A stretch of 64,000 nucleotides of DNA from Anaerococcus sp. Marseille-P3625 (GTDB taxonomy: Bacteria; Bacillota; Clostridia; Tissierellales; Peptoniphilaceae): contig NZ_OCTP01000008.1 of the NCBI RefSeq assembly GCF_900232825.1, forward strand, positions 1 to 64,000. Direction: 5' to 3'. Below, piece after piece: positions 42,649 to 52,212 of the stretch. Position numbers and translations under genes: made by a program. Numbering within the stretch: the stretch's first letter is position 1; each line of letters starts with the position of its first letter. The notes beneath the pieces were generated by a model. That model had not been told where the DNA came from and ran no database searches. It saw only the letters and a program-made list of their open reading frames with translations.

Positions 42649-43198
42649 TTCAACTATATTAATGGCCGAGTTCTTGAAAACAAAAAGAACTGCAACAAGA
42701 AGAATTGCTATTGCTAGTCCTCTTTGCTTAGCACTAATGGCTATTGTTCAACAAGGTTATTTTTCCTTGAATTTATTCAACTGGTACTATGTAGTTTTTT
42801 TACCTGCCACATTCGCATTAATCAGTGCAACAGCTGTTAAAATAGATAACGGAAAGCACGGACTTCGTGCAATCCGTTGTCTACCAGTTTCTCAAGGAAA
42901 AATATGGAGCTCTAAACTTTTGGTTGTATTAGGATATGCTCTTCTTTCCTGTTTTCTATTAAGTGTTGCTGTGGTTTGTATACCATTTATTTTTAGTTTG
43001 TTTGGAATTAATCAAATTAAGCAATTAAGTATTGCTTCAATATTTTTAGGGATTATAGTCGTGTTTGTTACAGCCATGTGGCAAATCCCTTTTAGTTTTA
43101 TAATTTCAAAAAAATTAGGGGTGATCTTTTCGGTATTGGTCAATTTAGCTATTTCTTTTTCAGGTGTATTTTTGGCACTAAAACTATATTGCTTGTAA
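42641..43198 (+). pseudogene. lantibiotic-immunity-type ABC permease (LanE-like), 3'-truncated
   Basis: From ATG 42641 (GGAGG 5 bases upstream) the protein has 185 residues with about five membrane helices, starting MAEFLKTKRTATRRIAIASP as EpiE/MutE-type permeases do. Family members have about 240-250 residues. Here the last helix or helices are missing and the frame ends at KLYCL. No LanG permease follows. The ATPase gene overlaps its start. The pair is a dead remnant of a bacteriocin-immunity transporter. Confidence 0.75.
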
Positions 43199-43379
43199 GT
43201 AGGGATAAGAAAATGGTAAAATTTCGCAAAACCCCTAGGAGTCTTGTTTGCTATGTTTATTTTTAATAGTTTTTACTTATTTTAGTTTTGATATTCTATT
43301 AGCGTCTAAGTATTTATTTTTAAATGAAAAGAGAGACTCGAGTTAACAAGTCTCCCCAAAATTTGACAAAGAGCCTATT
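43199..43379. other. junction region with terminator and ISL3-like end
   Basis: No gene is present. On the minus strand GAGACTTGTTAACTCGAGTCTC (43333-43354 area) and a following TCTTTT form the terminator of the FTR1 operon. Next to the operon end stands GGCTCTTTGTCAAATTTTGG, which resembles the terminal repeats of ISL3-family insertion sequences, so an IS end may mark the border between element debris and the iron operon. Confidence 0.5.
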
Positions 43380-44582
43380 TTAATCATTATCTCTTTGCAT
43401 CAATAATAATTCTACTTTATTTATTTTATTAATAGCAATAATTGAAGATATTGGTCCTAACAAGGTTCCCAAAATTATTACTATTATTAACATTAAAATC
43501 ATAAGGAATATATTCGGTCTTAAAAAAGGCATATTCAAAAGTGATGAAAATACATTATTGAAAGTTATACTTAAAACAAAGGAAAGCACAGAACCTATGA
43601 CTGCACCTGTACCATTAATTAGCATAGATTCAATAAGAACAACTTCACTGAGTTTTTTCTTTGTTGCTCCTAATATCCTTATGGTTGCAAATTCTCTTTT
43701 CCTTTCCTTAACTGATAAGGTATTTACAAGACTTAAAATAAAGAAAGCTAGTATCCAAATCAAAGCTATCAATATATACACATATACAAGCATGTTTTTT
43801 GCTGAATCTGAAACTTGTGTCATTATTTTTCTTGGCAATAAAGGATACACTTTTTCTTTTTTAAATTCTTCTTTAATAAGTTTTTGAATTGTTTTTGGAT
43901 CTTTGTTTTTTTCAACTTTTACTAAAATAGAAGATATATCATCTTTTTTTGCCACCGGATGATTAATTATCTTTTCATATTCCTTGGCTAATCTATGAGT
44001 TTCTTCTATTGTCATAAAAACTGAATTATCAAAACCCATGCCAGTTTTTGCAAGCCTACCTCTTATATCAAATTCTTGATTAAAAAATTTAACCTTATGA
44101 TTAATATCCCCCACAATATTAGCACCTACAACAACTTGTCCAGCTTTAATTGGAGTTTTAATCTGTTTTTCAAGCCAAGGTTTAACGCTAAAGTCATCAG
44201 AAAAGTCAATTCCTATAACTTGAATGGGAAAAGAACAGCATCCAGCAGAAAGTGTAGCTAGATAAACTTGGCCACAAGCTTTTTCTATGCCCGGTATTTT
44301 TTTTACCCTACTTAATATGTCCTTGTCAAAAAAAAATGTATTAGGTTCTCCCCTTAATATTGCACCTGTAATTTTGGAATCATAACCTTCTGGAACTACT
44401 ATAATGTCTGCTCCCATCCTATCTGATAAAGAATTCATGCCATTTTTAAGAGAAAAAATTATAAATGATGACATGAATAAAATAAAAGTTAAAATTCCTA
44501 CAAGAAAAATCAAGGTAATTGATCTTGTCTTCTTATTTTCTATATTTTTTTTTGCTAAATTAATTGTGTATAAATCTTTCAT
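43380..44582 (-). CDS. MacB/FtsX-type ABC permease, last gene of FTR1 operon
   Basis: This 400-residue protein has one N-terminal helix, a large extracytoplasmic domain (about residues 45-270) and three C-terminal helices, the FtsX/MacB topology. ERKREFATIRILGATKKKLSE before the last helices is the typical cytosolic coupling segment. It starts at the stop codon of the FMN-binding lipoprotein gene (one base shared). Together with the ATPase 45004-45723 and two other permeases it likely forms mechanotransmission-type transporters that handle reductants or iron outside the membrane. Confidence 0.85.
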   Translation of the reverse strand: MKDLYTINLAKKNIENKKTRSITLIFLVGILTFILFMSSFIIFSLKNGMNSLSDRMGADIIVVPEGYDSKITGAILRGEPNTFFFDKDILSRVKKIPGIEKACGQVYLATLSAGCCSFPIQVIGIDFSDDFSVKPWLEKQIKTPIKAGQVVVGANIVGDINHKVKFFNQEFDIRGRLAKTGMGFDNSVFMTIEETHRLAKEYEKIINHPVAKKDDISSILVKVEKNKDPKTIQKLIKEEFKKEKVYPLLPRKIMTQVSDSAKNMLVYVYILIALIWILAFFILSLVNTLSVKERKREFATIRILGATKKKLSEVVLIESMLINGTGAVIGSVLSFVLSITFNNVFSSLLNMPFLRPNIFLMILMLIIVIILGTLLGPISSIIAINKINKVELLLMQRDND

Positions 44583-45007
44583 TATTTTGCACTATCAAGA
44601 GCATTATTGCAAGCTTCGATAAATTGCTTGTAGGTTTCTGTTGCCCCCGAAATAACATCCACTCCTTCAGGATTTCCTTTTTCCACTAATTTATCTGGGT
44701 ATGACTTTGCAAGATTTATGGCTTGTTGGGCTATCTTATATAGTCCTTCATTTTGGCTTTGACCATAAGATTCATCCTTTTCTTTTCCATCTCCATCAAT
44801 GTTTTGCATTGTGCAAGATTCAATCTTATTGTCTTTAACACTTATATCCACTTTTACAAGTCCGCCTCTTTCATCTTTGGCAGATTCTCCATGATATGTG
44901 CCGTCCTTATAGCTTACACTTGGAGCTTCTTCTTTTTTATCTCCTCCACAAGCAACTAGGACAAGTCCCAAAGAAAAAATTATTAATAAATTTAAAATTT
45001 TTCTCAT
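44582..45007 (-). CDS. FMN-binding-domain lipoprotein
   Basis: This 141-residue lipoprotein has lipobox LVAC (Cys about residue 20) and an FMN_bind domain: DGTYHGESAKDERGG, then the flavinylation-type motif VISGATETYKQF, where Thr would carry FMN covalently. No ApbE gene is in the window. In the iron operon it suggests an extracytoplasmic electron carrier that could reduce Fe3+ before FTR1 uptake. It overlaps both neighbours by 1-4 bases. Confidence 0.85.
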   Translation of the reverse strand: MRKILNLLIIFSLGLVLVACGGDKKEEAPSVSYKDGTYHGESAKDERGGLVKVDISVKDNKIESCTMQNIDGDGKEKDESYGQSQNEGLYKIAQQAINLAKSYPDKLVEKGNPEGVDVISGATETYKQFIEACNNALDSAK

Positions 45008-45723
45008 ATAAACTCCTTAAGTTTATCATCTTTTTTTACAGAATCAAGAACTGGTCTTTTTCTTTTCATTTTTTCTTCTTTTGAAATTTTACCATGTTCA
45101 AGAGTTATCATTCTTTCAGATTCTTCACCGACTTCAGGGTCGTGAGTTACAACAATAATTGTTGATCCTGCATTATGAAGTTTTTCAAATATGTCAAGAA
45201 CTATATATTCATTCTTTTCATCCAAATTTCCTGTGGGTTCATCGGCTAAAAGTATTGTAGGATGATTAATAAGAGCTCTAGCAATGCATACTCTTTGTTG
45301 TTCCCCACCTGATAATTGGTTGGGTAAGTGCTTGGCTCTATCAGCAAGACCTACTGCAGCCAAAGCTTCCATTGCTTCTTGTGCATCTGGCATAGAATGA
45401 TAATATTGTGACATCATTACATTTTCCAAAGCACTTAAATAATTAACTAAATGAAATTGTTGGAAAATAAGTCCTATCTTATCCCTTCTAATAACTGTTA
45501 GTTCCTTAGGTGATTTTTTTGCTATATCTTCACCATCCAAAATAACTTCGCCAAGTGAAGGTTTATCCATGGCACCAATAATATTCATCATTGTTGTTTT
45601 ACCAGAACCTGATGGACCCATTATAGAAATCCATTCGCCTTTTTCTACAGTTAAATTGATTTTGTCAAGGGCTTTAAGTTCACCATAAATTTTTGAAACG
45701 TCTACGAGTTTTAATATATCCAT
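45004..45723 (-). CDS. MacB/LolD-type ABC ATPase
   Basis: This 239-residue ATPase has Walker A GPSGSGKTT, Q-loop FQQFHLV, signature LSGGEQQRVCIARALI, Walker B ILLADEPTGNLD and an H-loop VVTHDPEVG. It overlaps the FMN-binding gene and follows an FtsX-type permease by 11 bases. It is equivalent in place to the ATPase of the Campylobacter p19/ftr1 locus. Confidence 0.9.
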   Translation of the reverse strand: MDILKLVDVSKIYGELKALDKINLTVEKGEWISIMGPSGSGKTTMMNIIGAMDKPSLGEVILDGEDIAKKSPKELTVIRRDKIGLIFQQFHLVNYLSALENVMMSQYYHSMPDAQEAMEALAAVGLADRAKHLPNQLSGGEQQRVCIARALINHPTILLADEPTGNLDEKNEYIVLDIFEKLHNAGSTIIVVTHDPEVGEESERMITLEHGKISKEEKMKRKRPVLDSVKKDDKLKEFI

Positions 45724-45734
45724 AAAATTCCTTT

Positions 45735-46883
45735 CTATTCTCCACGAAGCACTAAAGCTGGATCAATATCAACAGTTTTAGATACTGGTATTAAAGATGC
45801 AACTATAGTTATTACTATACAGACAATAATTGTAATAGGTACTAAAAGAGGCAAGAAACTTACCTTTCTAGCAAATACCGAAATACTTACTCTATTGGCA
45901 AATACATATCCTAATGCAACACCTAAAAGTCCACCAAAAACCCCTAAAAATACTCCTTCACCTAAAAAGTCAACGATTACTGACGAATTTGTTGCGCCCA
46001 AAGCTTTCTTAAGACCTATTTCTTTACGCCTTTCAGTTACAACTGCCATCATTGTTGTGGATACACATATCATCATTATGAATAATACTATTATCGTTAC
46101 AATGAAGACAAGAGCTTGTAATTTATTCAAAACTATATCTTGTGAGGCGGTAACTCTTTTTACCATTTGTGGAGTTAGAGATCCATCCTTTTGTGAAATA
46201 TTTGATACTATTTTTGAAAGTTCATTTTGTTCAGCTTCTACTGAATATTCTACGACATCAAAATTTTTGTCTTTAACAAGCTGTGAAATATCATCAATAC
46301 CCATAAAAATAAGTTCTTCTTCTTTACCACCTGTTGTTACAACTCCTGAAACAACAAAATTAGTATCTATAGAACCTTCTCCATTAACTTTGGGAGTATT
46401 TATAATAATTTTATCTCCCTTTTTTAATTCCAAAGCCTTTGAAACTTCATTACCTATTAAAACTTCTCGAGGTTTTTCAGGCCATGAACCATCAATAAGC
46501 CAGTATGGAGAATTTTCTTTCGCTCCCTTTAAATCTGTACCTGCAAGCATATAAGGTTGTTCATTAATTTTTGCATTTGTATAAATATAGGGTGCCTGAC
46601 CGACAAGCTTTCCTGATGGAATTAACGATTTAATTTCATCTAACTGTTCATTGGTAATTTTTTTATCAGGGTTAGTGGGAATTACCAACATATTTGCACC
46701 ATAAGACCTAAACTCCTTACCCATTTGTCTAGGAATATCATAGTAAATAGTAACAAGTCCTGAAATAATTATTGCTCCCATAGCTATAGCAAGTAGTGCT
46801 GTTAACATTCTTGCACGTCTCCTTGCCAAGGAAGTCATTATCATTTTTAAGTAAAATTTATTTTTACTTTGTTTATCTGCCAT
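45735..46883 (-). CDS. MacB/FtsX-type ABC permease
   Basis: This 382-residue protein has an N-terminal helix (MTSLARRRARMLTALLAIAM), an extracytoplasmic domain (about 45-255) and three C-terminal helices. TERRKEIGLKKALGATNSSV is the coupling segment. It overlaps its sister permease gene by 11 bases. It is one of two adjacent permeases, as in the Campylobacter ftr1-p19 cluster. Confidence 0.88.
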   Translation of the reverse strand: MADKQSKNKFYLKMIMTSLARRRARMLTALLAIAMGAIIISGLVTIYYDIPRQMGKEFRSYGANMLVIPTNPDKKITNEQLDEIKSLIPSGKLVGQAPYIYTNAKINEQPYMLAGTDLKGAKENSPYWLIDGSWPEKPREVLIGNEVSKALELKKGDKIIINTPKVNGEGSIDTNFVVSGVVTTGGKEEELIFMGIDDISQLVKDKNFDVVEYSVEAEQNELSKIVSNISQKDGSLTPQMVKRVTASQDIVLNKLQALVFIVTIIVLFIMMICVSTTMMAVVTERRKEIGLKKALGATNSSVIVDFLGEGVFLGVFGGLLGVALGYVFANRVSISVFARKVSFLPLLVPITIIVCIVITIVASLIPVSKTVDIDPALVLRGE

Positions 46884-48156
46884 GTAGTACCTCCGTTGGA
46901 TTTAAATTCAAAAGGTATCTTATAGCTGGTATTGAACCCAATATTGTAACAAGAATAATAAGTATTGCTACAATAGGAACTACCATAGCTGTTGGAGCTA
47001 TTGCTGAACCAAAAACTGTTAGACCAATAATCTGAGTAAGTAGCAGACCAACACCGTAACCTATAACTGTTCCAAATATCGCTGTCAAAATTATTTCCAC
47101 AAGAATTATGCAAATTATCCTTCCATTTGACGCCCCTATAGCTTTTTGAAGTCCAATTTCATTAGATCTTTCCATTACAGATGCTGTAATAAGATTAGAA
47201 ATACCAAAGCCTGAACCAATCAAAGTTAATACTGTAATTAAAACCATAAGAAGAGTAGTCTTATTTAAAATATCTCCTTCACTTTCTGCAACTTGGCGAA
47301 TTGGCTTTGCTACAGAATCAGTCATTACTTCTGTTATTTGATAACAAATAGCAGAAACATAAGCTGTACAATACCATACTTCCCATTCCTTAATAGTTAA
47401 AGATAGTGGGTTTTTGGCAGCCTTTCTTGCTAAGTCATTGTCTGGTGTAGTAAGAGCTGATACTTCAACTTTATTTACAACTCCAGTAACTCCAGCAAAT
47501 TCTTGTGCTGTTTTTAAAGTAGAATATATAAATGCATCTTCATCAGAACCTGATGAGAAAATACCCTTAACTTTTAATTTTTTGTCTAAATTATTACTTT
47601 TTAGTTGGATTTCATCACCAACTTTAAATCCATTTCTGTCTGCAAAAATCTTTCCAAGCATAACTGAATCGCTATCATTTTCTGATAACCACTCGCCTTG
47701 AACTTCCCACCAGTTTTTAAGTCTAATCATACCAGTATCAACTGATTCTCCAGTAGGCAAATCCATATGATTATTAAACCATGTTCCTACCATCTTAGTA
47801 TGTTTAGAATCATTATTACAAGAAACCCAAGTGTTAAGATATGGCGTATAGTCTACAATATTGTAAGCCCAAAAAATAGTTTTAATGTTAGGAAGTTCTG
47901 ATTCCTTTAAATATTTTTGAACCTGCCCCTCTTTTTCTTGCATGCCATACAAATCATCAAGAAGGGAAGCTTCCTTTGGCAATACATTAATATTTGCTCC
48001 ATAGGTCTTTAATTCTTGATTAACTTTATCTCCAACACCGAGCATGGTATTTAACATTGAAGTGGCAAGAGAAGCTCCAAGGGCAACTGTAAATGCAATA
48101 AGAGCCATCTTTCCCTTTTGTCTAAAAAGCGCTCCTTTAACTATTCTCCAAAACAT
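46873..48156 (-). CDS. MacB/FtsX-type ABC permease
   Basis: This 427-residue protein has the same topology as its neighbour, with a larger extracytoplasmic domain (about 45-300) containing Cys in TWVSCNND, VWYCTAYV and AICYQI. That number of Cys is unusual for FtsX-like proteins and hints at metal or redox chemistry outside the cell. MERSNEIGLQKAIGASNGRI is the cytosolic coupling segment. It follows the DUF2318 gene by 8 bases. Confidence 0.88.
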   Translation of the reverse strand: MFWRIVKGALFRQKGKMALIAFTVALGASLATSMLNTMLGVGDKVNQELKTYGANINVLPKEASLLDDLYGMQEKEGQVQKYLKESELPNIKTIFWAYNIVDYTPYLNTWVSCNNDSKHTKMVGTWFNNHMDLPTGESVDTGMIRLKNWWEVQGEWLSENDSDSVMLGKIFADRNGFKVGDEIQLKSNNLDKKLKVKGIFSSGSDEDAFIYSTLKTAQEFAGVTGVVNKVEVSALTTPDNDLARKAAKNPLSLTIKEWEVWYCTAYVSAICYQITEVMTDSVAKPIRQVAESEGDILNKTTLLMVLITVLTLIGSGFGISNLITASVMERSNEIGLQKAIGASNGRIICIILVEIILTAIFGTVIGYGVGLLLTQIIGLTVFGSAIAPTAMVVPIVAILIILVTILGSIPAIRYLLNLNPTEVLHGR

Positions 48157-48164
48157 AAGCCCTC

Positions 48165-49448
48165 CTACTTAAATACATAAGACAATGCGTCAAGATCTTT
48201 TGGATCAATCTTTATCTTTTTATCATGGACAATGTATGGGAAAGGTATCGGGTTACATCCACCCTTAAAACCTATTGTACCCCTATTCATTACAACGTCG
48301 CACAACTTACAAATAACATCATCGCCTCTTTCAAAATATCCAGATGGACCACATATCTCGCAGGCATCAAGTACAACTCCATAGGAACCTTCTGATTTTT
48401 TAATGCAGAAAAATCTCAATTCTACACCATCCTTTGCCTTATACAAATATCTGTGCAAATGCATATCCTCTAAGCTACTTAAAGGAATAACAATCATTCC
48501 ATTTTCAGTCTGATAATCTTCAGGTGGTGAAAGGGCCTGTTCCTTATTAGCATATGCCTTTCCAACAGTTAATGAAAAAGTATTAATAAATAGAACGACA
48601 AGGAAAAAAATTGCCCAATGTCTTTTATTCTTCATTCTATACTTTATTTTTCTTAATTGAGCCCTATTGCTATAATCTTCATTAACTTTAATATTTTGCT
48701 TATATAACATTACCGGAATAACCATCATAATTAACATTGTTGCAAATAAAAACATATTTTCGTGATTAGCTATAAATGCAATAACTCTAAAAAAGTTAAC
48801 ATTTCTAGGAATAATCCCTTTAGAATAAAACCTTTGAATTATGATATTAAATTGGCTGATACCCGAGCATATCAAGCTAAGAAAAACTACAATCTTTAAG
48901 TTTTTACCTTCAAGTTTAACTGAGGACTTGTATATGGCAAGCCCTGATAAAATCATCATTATTATTCCAAAAACAAATCCTAAAATCCTAAAAAGTACAA
49001 TTGTTGAAACTGCACTTTCGCCATAATATACAAATTTGTTTGATTGGTTAAATACATATGGTAAATAATAAAAACAAATTCCTACAAGATAAACAACAAC
49101 CGATGCTGAAATGAAATTATCATAAATTTTAGCATTTATCTTATCTTCAAATACCATAAAAATTAATATTAAAAGTACCGAGATAACTATGGGTACCATA
49201 GACAAGAAATTCAATTCTGTCCTATTAATAAAATTAGGTATATTTCTTATAATTATTGAAACAATTGCTGCAATTATCCCTAAAACTAAAGAAATTATAA
49301 TAACATACTTTTTATATTTACTTTCTTTAGTTGTATAATAGGCAAGCATTAAAGAGATCATTAGAGAAAAGGCTATTCCCGCCTCCATAACTTTAATAAA
49401 AATTTTTAAAATAATTTCACCCCCAATAAATGTATATAAGGGGAACAT
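48165..49448 (-). CDS. DUF2318 Fe-S-type membrane protein
   Basis: This 427-residue protein has about nine or ten N-terminal membrane helices (to about residue 295) and a C-terminal extracytoplasmic DUF2318 domain. Its Cys motifs are DACEICGPSGYF, ICKLCDVVMNR and GGCNPIPFPY. These resemble CxxC pairs of metal or Fe-S sites, and such proteins are regular members of FTR1/P19 operons. A likely role is electron transfer to reduce iron outside the membrane. The start may lie a little downstream, as MLFPLYTFIGGEI is a weak N terminus. Confidence 0.85.
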   Translation of the reverse strand: MFPLYTFIGGEIILKIFIKVMEAGIAFSLMISLMLAYYTTKESKYKKYVIIISLVLGIIAAIVSIIIRNIPNFINRTELNFLSMVPIVISVLLILIFMVFEDKINAKIYDNFISASVVVYLVGICFYYLPYVFNQSNKFVYYGESAVSTIVLFRILGFVFGIIMMILSGLAIYKSSVKLEGKNLKIVVFLSLICSGISQFNIIIQRFYSKGIIPRNVNFFRVIAFIANHENMFLFATMLIMMVIPVMLYKQNIKVNEDYSNRAQLRKIKYRMKNKRHWAIFFLVVLFINTFSLTVGKAYANKEQALSPPEDYQTENGMIVIPLSSLEDMHLHRYLYKAKDGVELRFFCIKKSEGSYGVVLDACEICGPSGYFERGDDVICKLCDVVMNRGTIGFKGGCNPIPFPYIVHDKKIKIDPKDLDALSYVFK

Positions 49449-49484
49449 GAATTCCCCTTATAAATATTATAAATTTTTAAAACT

Positions 49485-50186
49485 TTACCATTGTGGTCCG
49501 TTCCATTCGAAGTCAGTCCATTCTGCAACAAGTGGTTCTGTCCAGAATCTACCTGTTACACCAGTTTCTTTATCTACGTGTAGTAAGTAGTCATTACCTG
49601 GTGCAGTAACTTCAAATTTTACATTATAAACGCCAACACCTTCGTCAAATTTAATATTTGCACCGTAGTGTGGACCATCAGATGCGTTCATTGGCATGAA
49701 AGCTACTTCTTGAACATGGTCTGAACCTTTCTTTTGTAAATAAGCTTTTACTTGTAACCATGGAACGAAATCACCAACACCATAACCTAATGTCGCACCT
49801 TCTTGTGATGCTGTAATGTCAGCTTCAATATGGCAATCAGCTTCTTCTTTAGGAATTGAGTTTCCTGCCGGTTCCATATCTACTGGTTGGAAATATACAC
49901 CTGAGATTACTAGAGGTCCTTCAGTATGGTCATCGCCAATTGGGAATTCTTCGAAGCCTGCATCTTCTCCTGGAGCTGCAGCTTTTGAATCTTCTGCTTC
50001 TTTCTTGTCTTCTGCAGCTTTTGCATCTCCTGCTTCTTCCTTGTTTCCTTCAGCTGGTGTTTTTTCTTCTGTAGAAGTTTTAGCTGTATCATTAGCTTTT
50101 GTATCTTCTTTTTTACCACAAGCTGCAAACATTAATACACACGCAAGTGTCATAACAACAAGAGATAAATTTTTCTTTTTTAACAT
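49485..50186 (-). CDS. P19/Tp34-family iron-uptake lipoprotein
   Basis: This 233-residue lipoprotein has lipobox MFAAC (Cys about residue 22). An Ala/Glu/Lys-rich linker runs to about residue 72, then the P19 domain: GPLVISGVYFQPVDMEPAG, DCHIEADI, FMPMNASDGPHYGANI and HVDKETGVTGRFW. The His and Met seen here are the copper/iron-binding residues of Campylobacter P19. It sits next to the FTR1 permease, its known partner. GGAGGA precedes the start. Confidence 0.93.
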   Translation of the reverse strand: MLKKKNLSLVVMTLACVLMFAACGKKEDTKANDTAKTSTEEKTPAEGNKEEAGDAKAAEDKKEAEDSKAAAPGEDAGFEEFPIGDDHTEGPLVISGVYFQPVDMEPAGNSIPKEEADCHIEADITASQEGATLGYGVGDFVPWLQVKAYLQKKGSDHVQEVAFMPMNASDGPHYGANIKFDEGVGVYNVKFEVTAPGNDYLLHVDKETGVTGRFWTEPLVAEWTDFEWNGPQW

Positions 50187-50195
50187 GATATCCTC

Positions 50196-51533
50196 CTATT
50201 TTTTTTCTTGGCTGGCTTCAAGCTCAGCTCTAATTTTTTTGTTTCTATTATTTTGATAGATAACAGAAACAATGGTTACTACTAATAGAATAATTTGTGG
50301 AATAAGATTTTCATACCTATCGTATATACCTATAGCTTCAGCAGACCATCCATTCATCCAAGGAACTATAGTTCTGCCAATTACATCTGCTTCTTGTAAT
50401 TCTCCTATGCCCTTTCCTAAGAAAGACAAGCAAAGTATAAACATTAGCCAAGAAGTAAATGTAAAGAATGGTTTTAATGGTAGCCTTACAGAAACTTTAG
50501 CAATTAAATAATATACAATTGCAAGTATTATGGCGGCAACTAAAAGTCCAATCCACATATGCATTGGATTATCAGAAATGCCTGTTCTCATACCTTGGAA
50601 AAACAAAATAAGTTCTGCACCCTCTCTTGCTACTGCTAAGAATGAAGTGAAAGATAAGGCAAAATAATTACCCCTGGAAACAGATTGTTCAACTTTGTTT
50701 TTAATGTATCTATTCCAAACTTCAACTTCAGATTTAGAAAGCATCCAATTGGATACATAAAATAGTACGATAACGGCAAGAAACATCGCAATTCCTTCGA
50801 ATATTTCTTGTCCCATTCCAGACTCAACTTCTCCCACTGTATTGGCGATGATATTAAATACTCCAGCTAGGACTACTGAAAAAACAATGCCTAGCAAGGC
50901 TCCAATATATACACCTTTTAAATAAATTCTATTATTAGTCTTTGATAAATATGCAGCAATGGCAGCTACAACTAAAATGGCTTCAAGCCCTTCACGAAGT
51001 GTAAGTCCAAGAACCGCAAAAAATGTACCAAATCTTTTTAGCAGCTCTTCCAACAATTGACCTGTTGATAGGCTGTTTGCATCTTCTTGACTTTGACCAC
51101 TGGACTTAGAATCTCCAGAGGTTCCATCAAGAGTATTGGCATCTTCATGAAGATAAGTTATAAGTGCATCAATTTCATCTTTAACTTCTTTTGGGTCTGC
51201 ATCTTCTTTGATAGAATTTTTTGCTCTGTAAAATTGATGTTCAACCATTGAACCCCTTTGGCCTGAAATTGCAGACATAGTTGTTTTTTCAAATCCGATT
51301 TTCTCATAGAATTTAAAGTAAGCAACATTAATTGCATCTGTGGCTGCTTTTTTAGCATCCTTATCTCCAGGCTTGTAAACTTCCACGGCCTTTTGTAAAT
51401 GTTCTGACATAGCATCAGCGACTTCAACCCAGTTACCATACTTTGTTTCTGCCGCAAAAGCAGACGTGAAAGTGAGGGTAATCATGATTACTATCATTGC
51501 GAAAATGCTAGCCCTTTTCTTTAATAAATTCAT
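50196..51533 (-). CDS. FTR1-family iron permease
   Basis: This 445-residue protein has a signal-like N-terminal helix and a helical extracytoplasmic domain (about residues 27-160). Seven membrane helices with both REGxE-type iron motifs follow: LREGLEAIL (about 180) and AREGAELILF (about 300). FTR1 takes up iron delivered by P19 in Campylobacter and Yersinia systems. The layout resembles the long FTR1 proteins of Gram-positive bacteria. Its 5' end overlaps the preceding ATPase gene by 26 bases. Confidence 0.95.
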   Translation of the reverse strand: MNLLKKRASIFAMIVIMITLTFTSAFAAETKYGNWVEVADAMSEHLQKAVEVYKPGDKDAKKAATDAINVAYFKFYEKIGFEKTTMSAISGQRGSMVEHQFYRAKNSIKEDADPKEVKDEIDALITYLHEDANTLDGTSGDSKSSGQSQEDANSLSTGQLLEELLKRFGTFFAVLGLTLREGLEAILVVAAIAAYLSKTNNRIYLKGVYIGALLGIVFSVVLAGVFNIIANTVGEVESGMGQEIFEGIAMFLAVIVLFYVSNWMLSKSEVEVWNRYIKNKVEQSVSRGNYFALSFTSFLAVAREGAELILFFQGMRTGISDNPMHMWIGLLVAAIILAIVYYLIAKVSVRLPLKPFFTFTSWLMFILCLSFLGKGIGELQEADVIGRTIVPWMNGWSAEAIGIYDRYENLIPQIILLVVTIVSVIYQNNRNKKIRAELEASQEKK

Positions 51534-52212
51534 CTCTATCCCCCTTTTTTATTAAACTTCCATCTTCCATTTGGCAAAGTGTATTGCCATATTTTAAAAT
51601 ATCAAGCTCATGAGTAACTATAATAAGTGCAGTACCTTTAGAATTTATTTTTTTTAATAAATCCATTATCTCCATAGTAGTGTTTTTATCCAAATCACTT
51701 GTAGGCTCATCTAAAATCAAAAGTTCCGGCGAATTAATCATAGATCTGGCTATCAGCACTCTTTTTAGCTCTCCTCCAGATAAATTTTTAGGAAAATCAT
51801 CTTTCAAATGCAAAATTCCCATCTCATCAAGAAGCATAGCTGCTTTTTCATAAGCAGAGTCATCTCTTTTAAATAGATAATAAGGAAGAGACACATTCTC
51901 TAAAACATTTAAATTTGGAAGTGTTCCTAGACTTTGTGGCACAAAACCTATGATTTCATTCCTATATTTGCTAATTTCTCTATCAGAAAAATCACTCATA
52001 TCTTTGCCCTTAGCAAAAATTTTACCTTCAGTCGGCTTTAATAAACCAGACAAAAGATTTAAAAAAGTTGACTTCCCTGAACCACTTCTGCCAATTATAT
52101 TGACAAAATCTCCCTCCTCCAAGGTAAAGTTTACATTTTTAACTGCAAATAGTGTATTAGAACCTCTCTTAAAACTCTTACTTAAATTTTCAGTTTTAAT
52201 TATTGATTCCAT
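51508..52212 (-). CDS. LolD/MacB-type ABC ATPase upstream of FTR1
   Basis: This 234-residue ATPase has Walker A GRSGSGKST, signature LSGGELKRVLIARSMI, Walker B LLILDEPTSDLD and an H-loop IVTHELDI. It is the second ATPase of the operon and has no adjacent permease. It could serve the permease at 43380-44582 at the other end of the operon. Its start overlaps the DUF4418 stop (TAATG). Confidence 0.9.
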   Translation of the reverse strand: MESIIKTENLSKSFKRGSNTLFAVKNVNFTLEEGDFVNIIGRSGSGKSTFLNLLSGLLKPTEGKIFAKGKDMSDFSDREISKYRNEIIGFVPQSLGTLPNLNVLENVSLPYYLFKRDDSAYEKAAMLLDEMGILHLKDDFPKNLSGGELKRVLIARSMINSPELLILDEPTSDLDKNTTMEIMDLLKKINSKGTALIIVTHELDILKYGNTLCQMEDGSLIKKGDRDEFIKEKG

